64,000 nucleotides of DNA from Levilactobacillus cerevisiae (lineage in GTDB: Bacteria; Bacillota; Bacilli; Lactobacillales; Lactobacillaceae). Location: NCBI RefSeq assembly GCF_003946245.1, contig NZ_RHNN01000010.1:62001-126000 (forward strand). The letters run 5' to 3'. The notes under the pieces are model-generated. The model saw nothing but the letters and a program-made list of their open reading frames with translations, was not told the origin of the DNA and ran no database searches. Shown here piece after piece: positions 40,896 to 49,025 of this stretch (the first letter of the stretch is position 1; each line of letters opens with the position of its first letter). Both the position numbers and the translations under genes were made by a program.

Positions 40896-41360
40896 TCACC
40901 GCGAAAGCCCGTCAAAGTAAGACTGGGTGGCGGCGAGCATGTCGGCGGTCTGCTGGTTCAACAGCGGTGGCAACGCATCCAACGGAAAGTATTTCAGATC
41001 CAGCGTTTCATCCGTGGCGGTATCCAAAGTATGCCCGCCAACTGGCTTCGCCAGGTACAACTGCGAAATCACCTGGGTCACGTCGCCATTGGGATACTCG
41101 GTGAATCCTTGATCAAAAATGCCCAGCGATTTCAAAATCTCAACGTCCAGGCCAGCGTCCTCCTTGTATTCCCGAACCATGGCCGTGGCAAAGGTTTCAC
41201 CGTATTCCAGATAGCCACCGGGCAGGCTCCAGTTGTGGGTGTCGGTCCGCAGGTTGAGCAGGACCTCGTGCTGGTCGTTGGCAACGATGCCAGCCGATGC
41301 GTTTAGAATTAAGGGCTTGTGGCCCACCAAGCTGCGGATTTCTTTAATATAATTTGCCAT
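40896..41360 (-). CDS. NUDIX hydrolase
   Basis: A 154-residue pyrophosphohydrolase. The Nudix box is GGYLEYGETFATAMVREYKEDAGL, which matches GX5EX7REUXEEXGU except for Asp in place of the second catalytic-helix Glu (KED), a tolerated change. The preceding NWSLPGG is typical. The substrate could be a nucleotide, ADP-ribose or a coenzyme; sequence gives no decision. The ATG at 41360 has a modest AGGT site and a TATACT box lies upstream at about 41398. In the sense direction it is followed directly by the F2 array, which is therefore likely its 3' UTR. Confidence 0.85.
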   Translation of the reverse strand: MANYIKEIRSLVGHKPLILNASAGIVANDQHEVLLNLRTDTHNWSLPGGYLEYGETFATAMVREYKEDAGLDVEILKSLGIFDQGFTEYPNGDVTQVISQLYLAKPVGGHTLDTATDETLDLKYFPLDALPPLLNQQTADMLAATQSYFDGLSR

Positions 41361-41538
41361 TAGTCTATGACCTACTTTCCCGAAGATTTGCCTTCAGTAT
41401 ACCGCAAATGCATGGCGAATTTTACCACAACGGATTCGGTAATAGGCTGGATAAGTTACCCAATATAAGGACTGCATTTCAGAACGGTTTCGGGTATACT
41501 GAAAGTGCAATTAATCATTTCTACCGAGGAGGATTCAC

Positions 41539-43233
41539 ATGATTAAGCGAAAAATGTTAGCGCTATCACTTTCGGCGGTGGCAGTCCTGAGTTTGGCGGC
41601 CTGTTCCAGCAGTCAGTCGACCAGCAAAAAGACGACCAGCGCGCCCAGTGGTAAGCTGAGCAACGTTAGCTACAGTAGTCACAAGGCCAGTTATTATCGC
41701 GGGGGAACCAGTTACAGCGGTAAGGTGCGGAGCCTGAAGCTGAATACCAGCAAGTACACGACCAAGACGATTACCGTTAATAAAAAGAAGATCAAGGTGC
41801 GCTGCTACACGAATCTGGTGTACGTCAGCAAGCCCGTCAGTACCAAATATCAAAGTATGAATATCTACGTGCCGGAAAAATACTTCCATAATAAAAAGAT
41901 TAACGGCTACACGAAGTCGACCGCACCCATTTTCATGCCCAACAATATTGGCGGGTACATGGCTGGAACGGCCGGAACATTAACGGCGAGCGCCATGGGC
42001 GGTGGTGGCGGTGCGCCATCCGGGACCAAGTCGTCCAGCAAGCCTACGGGCAAGGCACCAACCACCTCTGGCAAGTCCAGTTCCAGTAGCACGAGCTTGA
42101 ACGCGAACGGTGGTGCTTCCAGTACCAGTGCCACACAAGCCGCGTTGGCCAAGGGGTACGTGGTGGCCGCACCGGGTGCGCGGGGCCGCGATACCAAGCA
42201 GAATGGCAAATACACCGGGAAGGCACCGTCCGCAATCGTGGATTTGAAGGCCGCCGTTCGGTATTTGAAATTTAACAAATCCCGCTTGGCTGGGAATACC
42301 AATAAGATTATCTCCGATGGGACCAGTGCCGGGGGTGCTATGTCCGCCTTGCTGGGATCGACCGGGAACAGTGCCGGTTACAAGCCATACCTGAAGGCAA
42401 TCGGTGCCGCCAACACCAGTGACAACATCTTCGCGTCGTTCGTGTTTGCGCCAATCACCAACCTGGATAACGCCAACACGGCCTACGAATGGGAATTTAG
42501 CGGTGTCAACAGTATCAGTGGTGCCAGCATGACGCCGGGCGCGTCCAGCAGTCAGACCACGTTGACCAGCAAGCAAAAGAAGCTGTCCAAGCAATTGCAG
42601 AGCGACTTTGTCAGCTACGTCAACAAGTCCGGCATCAAGGCCAATGGTCAGACGCTGAAACTCAACAGTGACGGCACCGGTTCATTTGCCACCCTGATTA
42701 AAAAACAAATTATGAATTCCGCTCAGACCGCGCTGGATAAGGGCACGACCATCAAGGCGTCCAAGTACCCGTGGTTGACCATCAAGAGTGGCAAGGTCAC
42801 CAACGTTGATTTGACCAAGTACTTCAAGTCGGTGGGCCGTTCCAAGACGCCACCAGCCTTCGATGCGCTGGATGTTAGCCAAGCTGAAAACATTGAGTTT
42901 GGGGACAGCACCACGAATGCTAAGCATTTCACCAAGTTCAGCCAAACCCACAACACCAAGAGTGGGGCGACCACGGCTGACAGCAGTATTATCAAATTAA
43001 TGAACCCAATGGATTACATCGGGCAGAAGTCGACCGCCACCACGGCCAAGCATTTCTGGATTCGTTACGGTGAGACCGACAGCAACACTTCCGTTGCCGT
43101 GCCAACCTTACTGGCGCAGAAATTGAAGAATGCTGGGGTCGACGTGAACTACCACGTGCAGTGGAACACCGGTCACGCGGGCGATTACGACATGACCAAC
43201 ATGTTCAAATGGGTCGACAGTATCGCCAAGTAA
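41539..43233 (+). CDS. Tannase-like (subtype B) lipoprotein alpha/beta hydrolase
   Basis: A 564-residue secreted hydrolase. The signal peptide ends in LSLAACSSS with lipidated Cys22. The catalytic Ser263 lies in SDGTSAGGAMSALLG, Asp514 in YGETDSNTS and His546 in NTGHAGDYD. A low-complexity Gly/Ser/Lys insert lies at about 150-200. The fold and PGARGRDT / APSAIVDLKAAVRYLK segments match the bacterial tannase/feruloyl esterase family that splits galloyl esters. L. plantarum TanB is cytosolic whereas this one is anchored outside. GAGGAGG precedes the ATG. A terminator follows. Confidence 0.85.
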   Translation: MIKRKMLALSLSAVAVLSLAACSSSQSTSKKTTSAPSGKLSNVSYSSHKASYYRGGTSYSGKVRSLKLNTSKYTTKTITVNKKKIKVRCYTNLVYVSKPVSTKYQSMNIYVPEKYFHNKKINGYTKSTAPIFMPNNIGGYMAGTAGTLTASAMGGGGGAPSGTKSSSKPTGKAPTTSGKSSSSSTSLNANGGASSTSATQAALAKGYVVAAPGARGRDTKQNGKYTGKAPSAIVDLKAAVRYLKFNKSRLAGNTNKIISDGTSAGGAMSALLGSTGNSAGYKPYLKAIGAANTSDNIFASFVFAPITNLDNANTAYEWEFSGVNSISGASMTPGASSSQTTLTSKQKKLSKQLQSDFVSYVNKSGIKANGQTLKLNSDGTGSFATLIKKQIMNSAQTALDKGTTIKASKYPWLTIKSGKVTNVDLTKYFKSVGRSKTPPAFDALDVSQAENIEFGDSTTNAKHFTKFSQTHNTKSGATTADSSIIKLMNPMDYIGQKSTATTAKHFWIRYGETDSNTSVAVPTLLAQKLKNAGVDVNYHVQWNTGHAGDYDMTNMFKWVDSIAK

Positions 43234-43245
43234 ATTTGAAACAAG

Positions 43246-43281
43246 CACTCCGCAGGGAAAATCAGCGGGGTGTTTTTTTAG
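43246..43281 (+). terminator. Intrinsic terminator after the tannase-like gene
   Basis: CACTCCGC, loop, GCGGGGTG followed by TTTTTTT. Confidence 0.85.
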
Positions 43282-43288
43282 GTTTAAC

Positions 43289-43303
43289 TACCCTTGAAGG
43301 GTA
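43289..43303. promoter_or_regulatory. Palindromic operator of the antitoxin-toxin operon
   Basis: TACCCTTGAAGGGTA is a perfect 15-bp palindrome that overlaps the -10 box TATAAT (43302-43307). It is a candidate autoregulatory site for the XRE domain of the antitoxin. Confidence 0.6.
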
Positions 43304-43325
43304 TAATAGCTCTGAGGTGATTGCG

Positions 43326-43775
43326 ATGAGTCAAACTGCTCAGAATATTAAATTCATCCGCCAACACTATGGTATCAGTCAACAGCGGTTGGCGGCGTTA
43401 CTCAGCGTTTCCGTGCGAACCGTCCAGCATTGGGAACAGGCGGATTACACGCCCAGCGGTCCGGCGGTAAAATTAATTCAACTTTTGGCAAAAAATGACG
43501 CGGTTTTTACGGAGTTAACTAGTATAGAGGAGGATGATCAAATTATGTATTTAGAACACGATGACCAAGCTTTGACGATTATGGGGGTGCCGTTCAGTAC
43601 CGAAGAGACTTACCGGGCAACCTTGGACGCTACTATCAGTAACATGTACGAGGGGTTTGAACCAACGGTGGCGGATATTGAGTTGGCGCGTGAAGCCGAC
43701 GATTTGGGCCGCCCATTGACTGGGGAAGAGGTTCTAGCCAAGATCAATGCTAGAAATTCGGTGCCCAACAAGTGA
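43326..43775 (+). CDS. XRE-domain antitoxin of a Fic toxin
   Basis: A 149-residue protein with an N-terminal XRE helix-turn-helix (residues 5-60: IKFIRQHYGISQQRLAALLSVSVRTVQHWEQADYTPSGPA) and a C-terminal antitoxin part. Residues 105-110 are SNMYEG, which fits the Fic inhibitory motif S/T-xxx-E-G/N that blocks the ATP site. The end AREADDLGRPLTGEEVLAKINARN resembles VbhA-type antitoxins. GAGGTGA precedes the ATG at 43326. The stop overlaps the toxin start by four bases. It should both neutralise the toxin and repress its own promoter through the palindrome at 43289-43303. Confidence 0.8.
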   Translation: MSQTAQNIKFIRQHYGISQQRLAALLSVSVRTVQHWEQADYTPSGPAVKLIQLLAKNDAVFTELTSIEEDDQIMYLEHDDQALTIMGVPFSTEETYRATLDATISNMYEGFEPTVADIELAREADDLGRPLTGEEVLAKINARNSVPNK

Positions 43776-44377
43776 AAAACTGGGAGGATTATTTACTGAC
43801 GAATGGCACGCTCAAGAACAAGTTGGGGATTACGGATGCTGAGAAGCTACACACGATTGAATACAACTTTAGCGCGATTCAACAAAAATTCATCCGGCAG
43901 AATGATTACGTTTTACCCGATGGCTATCAGTTAACTGGTAAGGACGTTGGCGAATTGCGAAAAATTAATGCCGTTTTGTTAGGTGACATCTACGATTGGG
44001 CCGGCCATTACCGGGAAGTCGACTTCAGCAAAACTACCGGCAATCAGGTCACACATTTCCATCCGGTCATGCTGTTTGGCAATGCCGAGTGGGACATCCA
44101 GCGCCAGTTAACGGCCTTTGTTAGCGTGGCTGCCGATAAGGACATCGTCGCAGCCGCGTTGGGTGAGCTGGTCACGGAGATGAATATGTTTCACCCCTTT
44201 CGCGAGGGCAACGGCCGGACGCTGCGGGTTTTCACGGAGGTGTTGGCCCGGGAGAAAGGGTTTCAGCTGGACTTCACCCAGGAGCATCAGGAGGCCTACA
44301 TGGCGGCCAGTATCGCCGATGATGCCAAACTGATGGCTGGCGTGTTCCAGCAGATCTTGCATGCTAAAGCCAACTGA
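43772..44377 (+). CDS. Fic-family AMPylase toxin
   Basis: A 201-residue class I-like Fic protein that transfers AMP from ATP to target proteins. The core is HPFREGNGRT (residues 141-150, catalytic His141), fully conserved. The preceding flap region is VDFSKTTGNQVTHFHP, and the N-terminal helix TIEYNFSAIQQKF is usual. There is no inhibitory helix in the toxin itself, consistent with inhibition by the upstream partner. The GTG start at 43772 overlaps the antitoxin stop (GTGA). Targets of related VbhT/FicT toxins are DNA gyrase and topoisomerase IV (family knowledge). Confidence 0.88.
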   Translation: MKNWEDYLLTNGTLKNKLGITDAEKLHTIEYNFSAIQQKFIRQNDYVLPDGYQLTGKDVGELRKINAVLLGDIYDWAGHYREVDFSKTTGNQVTHFHPVMLFGNAEWDIQRQLTAFVSVAADKDIVAAALGELVTEMNMFHPFREGNGRTLRVFTEVLAREKGFQLDFTQEHQEAYMAASIADDAKLMAGVFQQILHAKAN

Positions 44378-44398
44378 AAGCATGTCATCATAGCCAGT

Positions 44399-44448
44399 AA
44401 AAAGGTGTTAACCCCGGGACTTTCCCCGACTGGTTAACACCTTTTTCA
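44399..44448. terminator. Strong bidirectional terminator
   Basis: AAAAAGGTGTTAACC and GGTTAACACCTTTTT arms (15 bp perfect), convergent fic and padC genes. Confidence 0.9.
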
Positions 44449-44449
44449 A

Positions 44450-44986
44450 CTACTTATTTACGCGGTGATAATCCGCATCGAAATACTTACCAGCACGAAT
44501 ATCATCTGGCAAACTAGGATAAGGCGCTTCACTGATCACGTCTTCATTGTTTTGGCCAGCGTCGCCAATGTAAGTGATCTTGGCAAATTCAGGGACGACC
44601 AGCTTGGGATACGTGGCGTACTTTTCCCGGGCGGCTTCCATCACGTCGATGTGCTCATTTTGATAAGTGACCGTGATCTCTGGGTGATCTTGGACCCACT
44701 TCGGGAAGAAAATCGTGCCGTTAACCTTGTTCTCATTGGGCAGGAAGTCCAGCGCCACGTCCGTTCCGGTTGGTTCCGTCCAGGCGACCTTGTAGATGCC
44801 AGCCGTCAGCATGACGATGTTGGCTTCCTGGTCCGTGACCCAACGGCCAGCGACCATGCCGCCGTGAATCCGGTAGTCAACGGTGTGGTCGTTCTTCGCG
44901 TACCACTCGTATTCCCAGCCGTTGTCGTAGGTGTAAATAAAATGGGTTCCCAGGAAGTCATCGAGGGTTTTAAATGTCTTAGTCAT
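44450..44986 (-). CDS. padC: Phenolic acid decarboxylase
   Basis: A 178-residue cofactor-free enzyme that decarboxylates p-coumaric, ferulic and caffeic acids to vinyl phenols, relieving phenolic acid stress. The sequence [48 protein letters not shown] and [28 protein letters not shown] is highly characteristic of the family, including the Tyr, Arg and Glu active-site residues. AAGGAGA precedes the ATG. It is divergent from padR and has a PadR operator in its leader. Confidence 0.97.
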   Translation of the reverse strand: MTKTFKTLDDFLGTHFIYTYDNGWEYEWYAKNDHTVDYRIHGGMVAGRWVTDQEANIVMLTAGIYKVAWTEPTGTDVALDFLPNENKVNGTIFFPKWVQDHPEITVTYQNEHIDVMEAAREKYATYPKLVVPEFAKITYIGDAGQNNEDVISEAPYPSLPDDIRAGKYFDADYHRVNK

Positions 44987-45018
44987 ATGAAAATCTCCTT
45001 CTATTCTGCGTCAGAAAC

Positions 45019-45034
45019 ATGTAATTAAATACAT
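45019..45034. promoter_or_regulatory. PadR operator
   Basis: ATGT-N8-ACAT, extended to the palindrome ACATGTAATTAAATACATGT (45017-45036), matches the known PadR box. It lies in the early padC leader, where repressor binding would block transcription. Confidence 0.85.
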
Positions 45035-45052
45035 GTTTTAATTTACGTGATT

Positions 45053-45081
45053 ATCATAACGACTTCGACCGCACTTGTCAA
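45053..45081 (-). promoter_or_regulatory. padC promoter
   Basis: TTGACA (45081-45076), 17 bases, TATGAT (45058-45053) on the minus strand. Confidence 0.75.
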
Positions 45082-45182
45082 CAATTTTCCTTGAAGTTTT
45101 GGGTGGGAACTGGTTCAATTAAGACAGGACAAGGCGTTTGGCCCGAATGAACGGGCACGGCTTAACGCACGGAAGGAGGCTG

Positions 45183-45722
45183 ATGATTATCGGTCAGCGA
45201 AATCGGCTACAATATATTATTTTAGGCCTACTGAACCAACGGCCACAGACGGGCTACGACCTGGCGAAGGCCTTTGAAAATGAAATCGGTGAATTCTGGC
45301 AGGCACAGCACAGCCAAATTTACCCGATGTTAAAGCGGTTGGAAACGGCTGGCGACATCACCCACGAAGATACGATTACCGGGGAAAAGCTGGCGAAGAA
45401 GCAGTACTCACTCACGCCGGCGGGACACGAGAAATTGGTGACCTGGGTTGGCGAACCGTCACCGGAACTGTCGGCGACCAAGGATGAATTTATTTTAAAA
45501 TTGTACTTCATTAAAAGGTCTGATGATCCGCGACTTCAGCCCATGTTGCAGGAGCAAGCCGTCTTGCATCGTGCCCAGCTGGCCCACTTACAGCAACGCC
45601 GGGAAACGGTCTTTCCGGACCAGGCGGCCATCGATGGCGCGTACGGTCACTACCTGATTTTGGACCATGCGATTGGGCGGGAGCAGTACTACGTGGACTG
45701 GTTGACGAAATTTTTGGGGTAG
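45183..45722 (+). CDS. padR: PadR-family phenolic acid repressor
   Basis: A 179-residue repressor. The winged helix is LQYIILGLLNQRPQTGYDLAKAFENEIGEFWQAQHSQIYPMLKRLETAGDITHE, with wing KKQYSLTPAGHEKL, and a C-terminal helical dimerisation domain (Vir_act_alpha_C type) ends in EQYYVDWLTKFLG. It represses padC and is released by phenolic acids (established for L. plantarum and B. subtilis). The ATG at 45183 is only three bases after AAGGAGG, which is short; weak initiation may keep repressor levels low. An upstream in-frame codon at 45138 is unlikely. Confidence 0.92.
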   Translation: MIIGQRNRLQYIILGLLNQRPQTGYDLAKAFENEIGEFWQAQHSQIYPMLKRLETAGDITHEDTITGEKLAKKQYSLTPAGHEKLVTWVGEPSPELSATKDEFILKLYFIKRSDDPRLQPMLQEQAVLHRAQLAHLQQRRETVFPDQAAIDGAYGHYLILDHAIGREQYYVDWLTKFLG

Positions 45723-46113
45723 GTGGGTCGTTGAACTTGACGGAATGAATTTAAACTTCCAAGAACTCATGAAATCGGTAGAAATGGAAGTATACTTCCA
45801 AAAATTGTAAAATTTGTAGCAATAGAGGTATAAGGAATCCCCGTGGTCAACATCGTTGATTGGTTATTAGCAGACGCATAAAACAAGGCAAGGGTGAACC
45901 GGCTTAACTGGTGGCTCACCCTTTTAAGTTGACCATTAATCAGGTTCTGCACAGGGCCATTGCAAGTCACATTTGTTATAAATTTAAAAATAATGCGTTA
46001 TAAATATTTAAATAACACTTCGAATGATTAATACATAAAATTTACAAGAACCTTGCGGAAACTTTACGTGGGCTTGGTAAAGTTAACTTACTCAGAAAGG
46101 GGATTACATTTAT
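45723..46113. other. Intergenic region with palindrome and terminator
   Basis: This gap has no gene I can support. It holds a perfect 16-bp palindrome TGGAAGTATACTTCCA (45785-45800), a second half site AAACTTCCAA at about 45750-45759, and a terminator hairpin (45889-45926). From 45960 to 46080 it is AT-rich and probably contains the promoter of the phosphatase gene. Confidence 0.5.
45889..45926 (+). terminator. Intrinsic terminator
   Basis: AAGGGTGA-ACC ... GGT-GGC-TCACCCTTTT hairpin about 170 bases after padR. Confidence 0.7.
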
Positions 46114-46896
46114 ATGAAAATTCGTGCCGTTTTAGCTTCAATCAGTTGTTCTTTAATTTTGCTCGGGGTCACCGCTGCACCTGCTCAAGCAGCAACCACC
46201 CCAACGGATGCGGACTTGCAACCTGCCATTTCTAAGAAGGTCAACGCACCCATTAAGCTCGCGGGTGCTGAAAACATGCGGGACATGGGCGGTTACAAGA
46301 CTAAGACCGGCCAACGCGTGAAGAAGGACCGGTTACTGCGGAGCGATTCGCTGGACAAACTGACGAAGGCTGACACGAAAAAGTTAGCTAAGAAATACCA
46401 CGTGACGGAAGTCTTTGATTTACGGACCAAGTCCCAAATCACTGAAAAGCCAGACGTGAAGATTGCTGGTGCCAAGTACTTAGGGTCTTCAATCTTAGGA
46501 ACGAAGTCTAACTACGACAACGATGACGAGGGCATGTACCGCGATATGGCCAACAAGCCAGCCGCTAAGAAGAGCTACCATAAATTATTGGTCGCTGCTG
46601 CCAAAAACAAGAAGGGCGCTCTCTTATTCCACTGTTCCCACGGAATGGACCGGACGGGGACTTCCGCAGCCATCCTCTACACCATCTTGGGCGTTAGCAA
46701 GCAAGACATCCAACGCGATTACTTATTATCCAACACGCAACTGAACGTGACATGGGCCAAGCCAGCACTGCTGAACTTGTTCTACAGCCAAGTGAAGGAT
46801 CAATATGGTTCCATGAACAATTACATCAAGAAGGGCTTGAAGATCACACCAGCCCAAATCAAGCAAATCAAAGCTAACTACCTGACGAAGGCCTAA
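46114..46896 (+). CDS. Secreted tyrosine-protein phosphatase (Y_phosphatase3 type)
   Basis: A 260-residue exported phosphatase. Signal peptide to AAPAQA (about residue 26), then NMRDMGGYKTKTGQRVKKDRLLRSDSL, the typical start of the LipA/Y_phosphatase3 family. The P-loop is HCSHGMDRTG (Cys174 to Arg180, CX5R). Relatives such as Listeria LipA act on phosphoproteins and phosphoinositides; here the substrate outside the cell is unknown. AAAGGGGA precedes the ATG. Single gene with its own strong terminator. A second exported phosphatase of another fold is at 54788. Confidence 0.9.
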   Translation: MKIRAVLASISCSLILLGVTAAPAQAATTPTDADLQPAISKKVNAPIKLAGAENMRDMGGYKTKTGQRVKKDRLLRSDSLDKLTKADTKKLAKKYHVTEVFDLRTKSQITEKPDVKIAGAKYLGSSILGTKSNYDNDDEGMYRDMANKPAAKKSYHKLLVAAAKNKKGALLFHCSHGMDRTGTSAAILYTILGVSKQDIQRDYLLSNTQLNVTWAKPALLNLFYSQVKDQYGSMNNYIKKGLKITPAQIKQIKANYLTKA

Positions 46897-46934
46897 GCCG
46901 TACGTTACTTGAGCACAACTTAAATGACTGATTA

Positions 46935-46977
46935 AACAGCCGTATCCCGCTACACGTTAAGGGATACGGCTGTTTTG
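46935..46977 (+). terminator. Strong intrinsic terminator
   Basis: AACAGCCGTATCCC and GGGATACGGCTGTT arms followed by TTG-rich sequence. Confidence 0.85.
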
Positions 46978-47127
46978 TGTCCGTAACTAAAGAAAGTCGT
47001 TGGTATAACCCGCCACGTGGTAGGGATATAATGTCAAAAATTTGGTTCACTCACGTCTACGTAGATAGTGACCAATTATCGTGGACAAAAGTTACCAAGT
47101 CAGCGATGGTTACATCAATTTCATGGT

Positions 47128-47320
47128 ACAGAACAATCATAACTGGAGGAGGACAGAGATGGAGTCAGCTGTGTCGACGGTGTTAGCTGGGCACCAGCTT
47201 ACAGCGTGGGACGCGTTTGGAGCCTGACGATTTTTGTCAGGCTTCAAACCGAGCCGGAGGACCGTCCCTCAGGCCGCAGGCGGTCCCCACAGCAGACGGA
47301 ATCTCTGGCAGCCGCAGGTG
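47128..47320 (+). ncRNA. F1 structured intergenic element, copy B
   Basis: The plus strand matches the minus strand of 772-980. The core 47206-47290 has the outer stem GTGGGAC/GTCCCCAC, the arm GTTTGGAG/CTTCAAAC with hairpin CCTGAC/GTCAGG, and the arm GGACCG/CGGTCC. Compared with copy A the hairpin pair T-A has become C-G, and the GGACCGC/GTGGTCC arm has changed at a pairing position. A TATAAT lies at 47022-47027. The flanks 46978-47127 and 47321-47570 show no gene; a GTTAG-N10-CTAAC dyad lies at 47480-47499. Confidence 0.6.
47159..47227 (+). CDS. F1 small ORF, 22 codons, function unknown
   Basis: The ATG at 47159 is preceded by GGAGGAGG and opens a 22-residue frame ending in TGA at the base of the conserved hairpin. 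It starts MESAVSTVLAG and ends AWDAFGA, parallel to the 866-940 frame. The two copies keep start, stop, ribosome binding site and reading frame in spite of a 6-base indel and several substitutions. Confidence 0.4.
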   Translation: MESAVSTVLAGHQLTAWDAFGA

Positions 47321-47591
47321 GCAATTAACCACTAATTTTGTGGATCGGCCCCGGTAAGGCGCTGGCTTCGCCCAGCTGACTTAGACCAAATTCACTTGGT
47401 TAAAACGAATAACTAATTAAGGCCCCCAACTACTGATTCTGGACAACATCGCGTATGATAGGGTCGATAGCAATGGTTGGTTAGTCAATTCTGGCTAACT
47501 AAACGGGATAAATCGATAGGAGGTTGGAAAAGGTAAGTCGCCGGTCATAATTTAGGATTACTGCTAAGGGCCTTAACCGATATGATGTACT

Positions 47592-47605
47592 TGTAAGCGG
47601 TTACA
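47592..47605. promoter_or_regulatory. cre (CcpA) site
   Basis: TGTAAGCGGTTACA fits the cre consensus fully and is palindromic. It lies 44 bases upstream of the GPH transporter start, just after a TATGAT box at 47581. Confidence 0.75.
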
Positions 47606-47648
47606 GATATTAGTTGATGGCTAAATTCTTTGGGGGAGGTAAAGCATC

Positions 47649-49025
47649 ATGAGTAAAGCGCAATTATGGAAACAGCGGTTCTTCTACGGGTCAACCGACC
47701 TGGCGGGGAACCTGATTTGGCAAATTGTTGGGTTGTATCTATTATTCTATTACACCACGGTTATGGGGATCTCGCCCGCCTTCGTGGGGACCTTGTTCTT
47801 CGTTGTCCGGATCATTGATGCCTTTGATGGCGTTGTTTATGGCTTCTTGATTGACCACACGCATTCTAAATACGGGAAGGCGCGGCCATACTTCTTATGG
47901 TTTGGGATTCCACTGGGGATTCTGACCATGCTGCTGTTCTTCAACCCGTCATTCGGGGGAAACAAGACTTTCCAGCTTGCTTGGATTTCCCTGGTTTACA
48001 CGTTGTTTAGTTTAGTTTATTCCGGTGCCAACACGCCCATCACGGCGATCCTGCCAAGTTTGACCAAGGATCCTGCCGAACGGACCAACTTGGCCAGTGC
48101 CCGGATGGTAATGACCAACATTGGGACCGCTATTATCGGTGCCATTTCCTTACCGATGGTTGCGAAATTAGGTGGTAAGAACGCTGAAAAGGGCTGGATG
48201 ATTTGGGGGATCTTTATTGGGATCGCCATCATCGTGCTGTTCTTGGGTGCCTTCGCCAACTTACGTGAACAAGATGATATCGTAGATGACTCCGCCGACG
48301 CGCCAGAAATTAAGGGGCACCTCTCCATTGGTGAATCCTTAAAGGGTGCCGTCAAGAACAAGCCTTGGGTCATCCTGAGTCTGAGCTTCATTCTGTTACA
48401 AACGTTCTGGGTTATCCGGATGCAGACCGCCGTCTACTATCTGACCTACGTTTACCAGCGAGCAGACCTGGTTGGGGCATTCAACGGCCTGGTTATCGTG
48501 GCCGTTATCGGGAACATTTCCATTCCATTCCTTAGTAAGTTTATGAAACACAGAAACGTTATGCTCCTGTCGATGATCACGTTTGCCATTGGTGAAGCGA
48601 TTATGAGTTTCAAGAGTATTCCGTTACTGTTTGCCGGCAACGTCATCGCGCTGGTTGCCATGGGGGCAGCGTTCTCCATCTCCTTCGTGATGATTGCTGA
48701 CACGGTTGAGTACGCCCGTTCCGAAATGCACATTGACGAACCCGGCATTCTCTCCTCCGTTCCCATGGTTGGGGCGAAGTTGGGCATGGGCTTCGGTGGC
48801 TTGGTTTCTGGTTGGTTGCTGACCTGGGGTGGTTTCCAAGCCACTGCCAAGATTCAAGGCGCCAAGGCGCTTACCGCCATCAGTACCAGCTTTGTCTGGT
48901 TACCAGTCATTTTGGCCTTGCTGATTCTGGTCATCCTGTTCTTCGGTTACCAGTTGGATGAAGATGAAATTGCCTCCGCTAAGGCCGCGAAGGAAGACGC
49001 AGACAAAATAAATGAAAACGCTTAA
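47649..49025 (+). CDS. GPH-family sugar:cation symporter
   Basis: A 458-residue, 12-helix glycoside-pentoside-hexuronide transporter (MelB-like). The family start FFYGSTDLAGNLIWQIVGLYLLFYYTTVMGIS, the loop motif IDAFDGVVYGFLIDHTHSKYGKARPYFLW, and MIADTVEYARSEMHIDEPGILSS in the second half are clear. There is no C-terminal EIIA extension. GGGGGAGG precedes the ATG and a full cre site lies upstream, so it is catabolite-controlled. It overlaps an esterase gene by 14 bases, pointing to uptake of an acetylated or esterified glycoside (inference). Confidence 0.9.
   Translation: MSKAQLWKQRFFYGSTDLAGNLIWQIVGLYLLFYYTTVMGISPAFVGTLFFVVRIIDAFDGVVYGFLIDHTHSKYGKARPYFLWFGIPLGILTMLLFFNPSFGGNKTFQLAWISLVYTLFSLVYSGANTPITAILPSLTKDPAERTNLASARMVMTNIGTAIIGAISLPMVAKLGGKNAEKGWMIWGIFIGIAIIVLFLGAFANLREQDDIVDDSADAPEIKGHLSIGESLKGAVKNKPWVILSLSFILLQTFWVIRMQTAVYYLTYVYQRADLVGAFNGLVIVAVIGNISIPFLSKFMKHRNVMLLSMITFAIGEAIMSFKSIPLLFAGNVIALVAMGAAFSISFVMIADTVEYARSEMHIDEPGILSSVPMVGAKLGMGFGGLVSGWLLTWGGFQATAKIQGAKALTAISTSFVWLPVILALLILVILFFGYQLDEDEIASAKAAKEDADKINENA

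Noticed and set aside
46977-47186. 69-codon ORF upstream of F1 copy B
   Set aside because: No ribosome binding site, unusual composition, and it runs into the F1 element in a different frame from the conserved small ORF.
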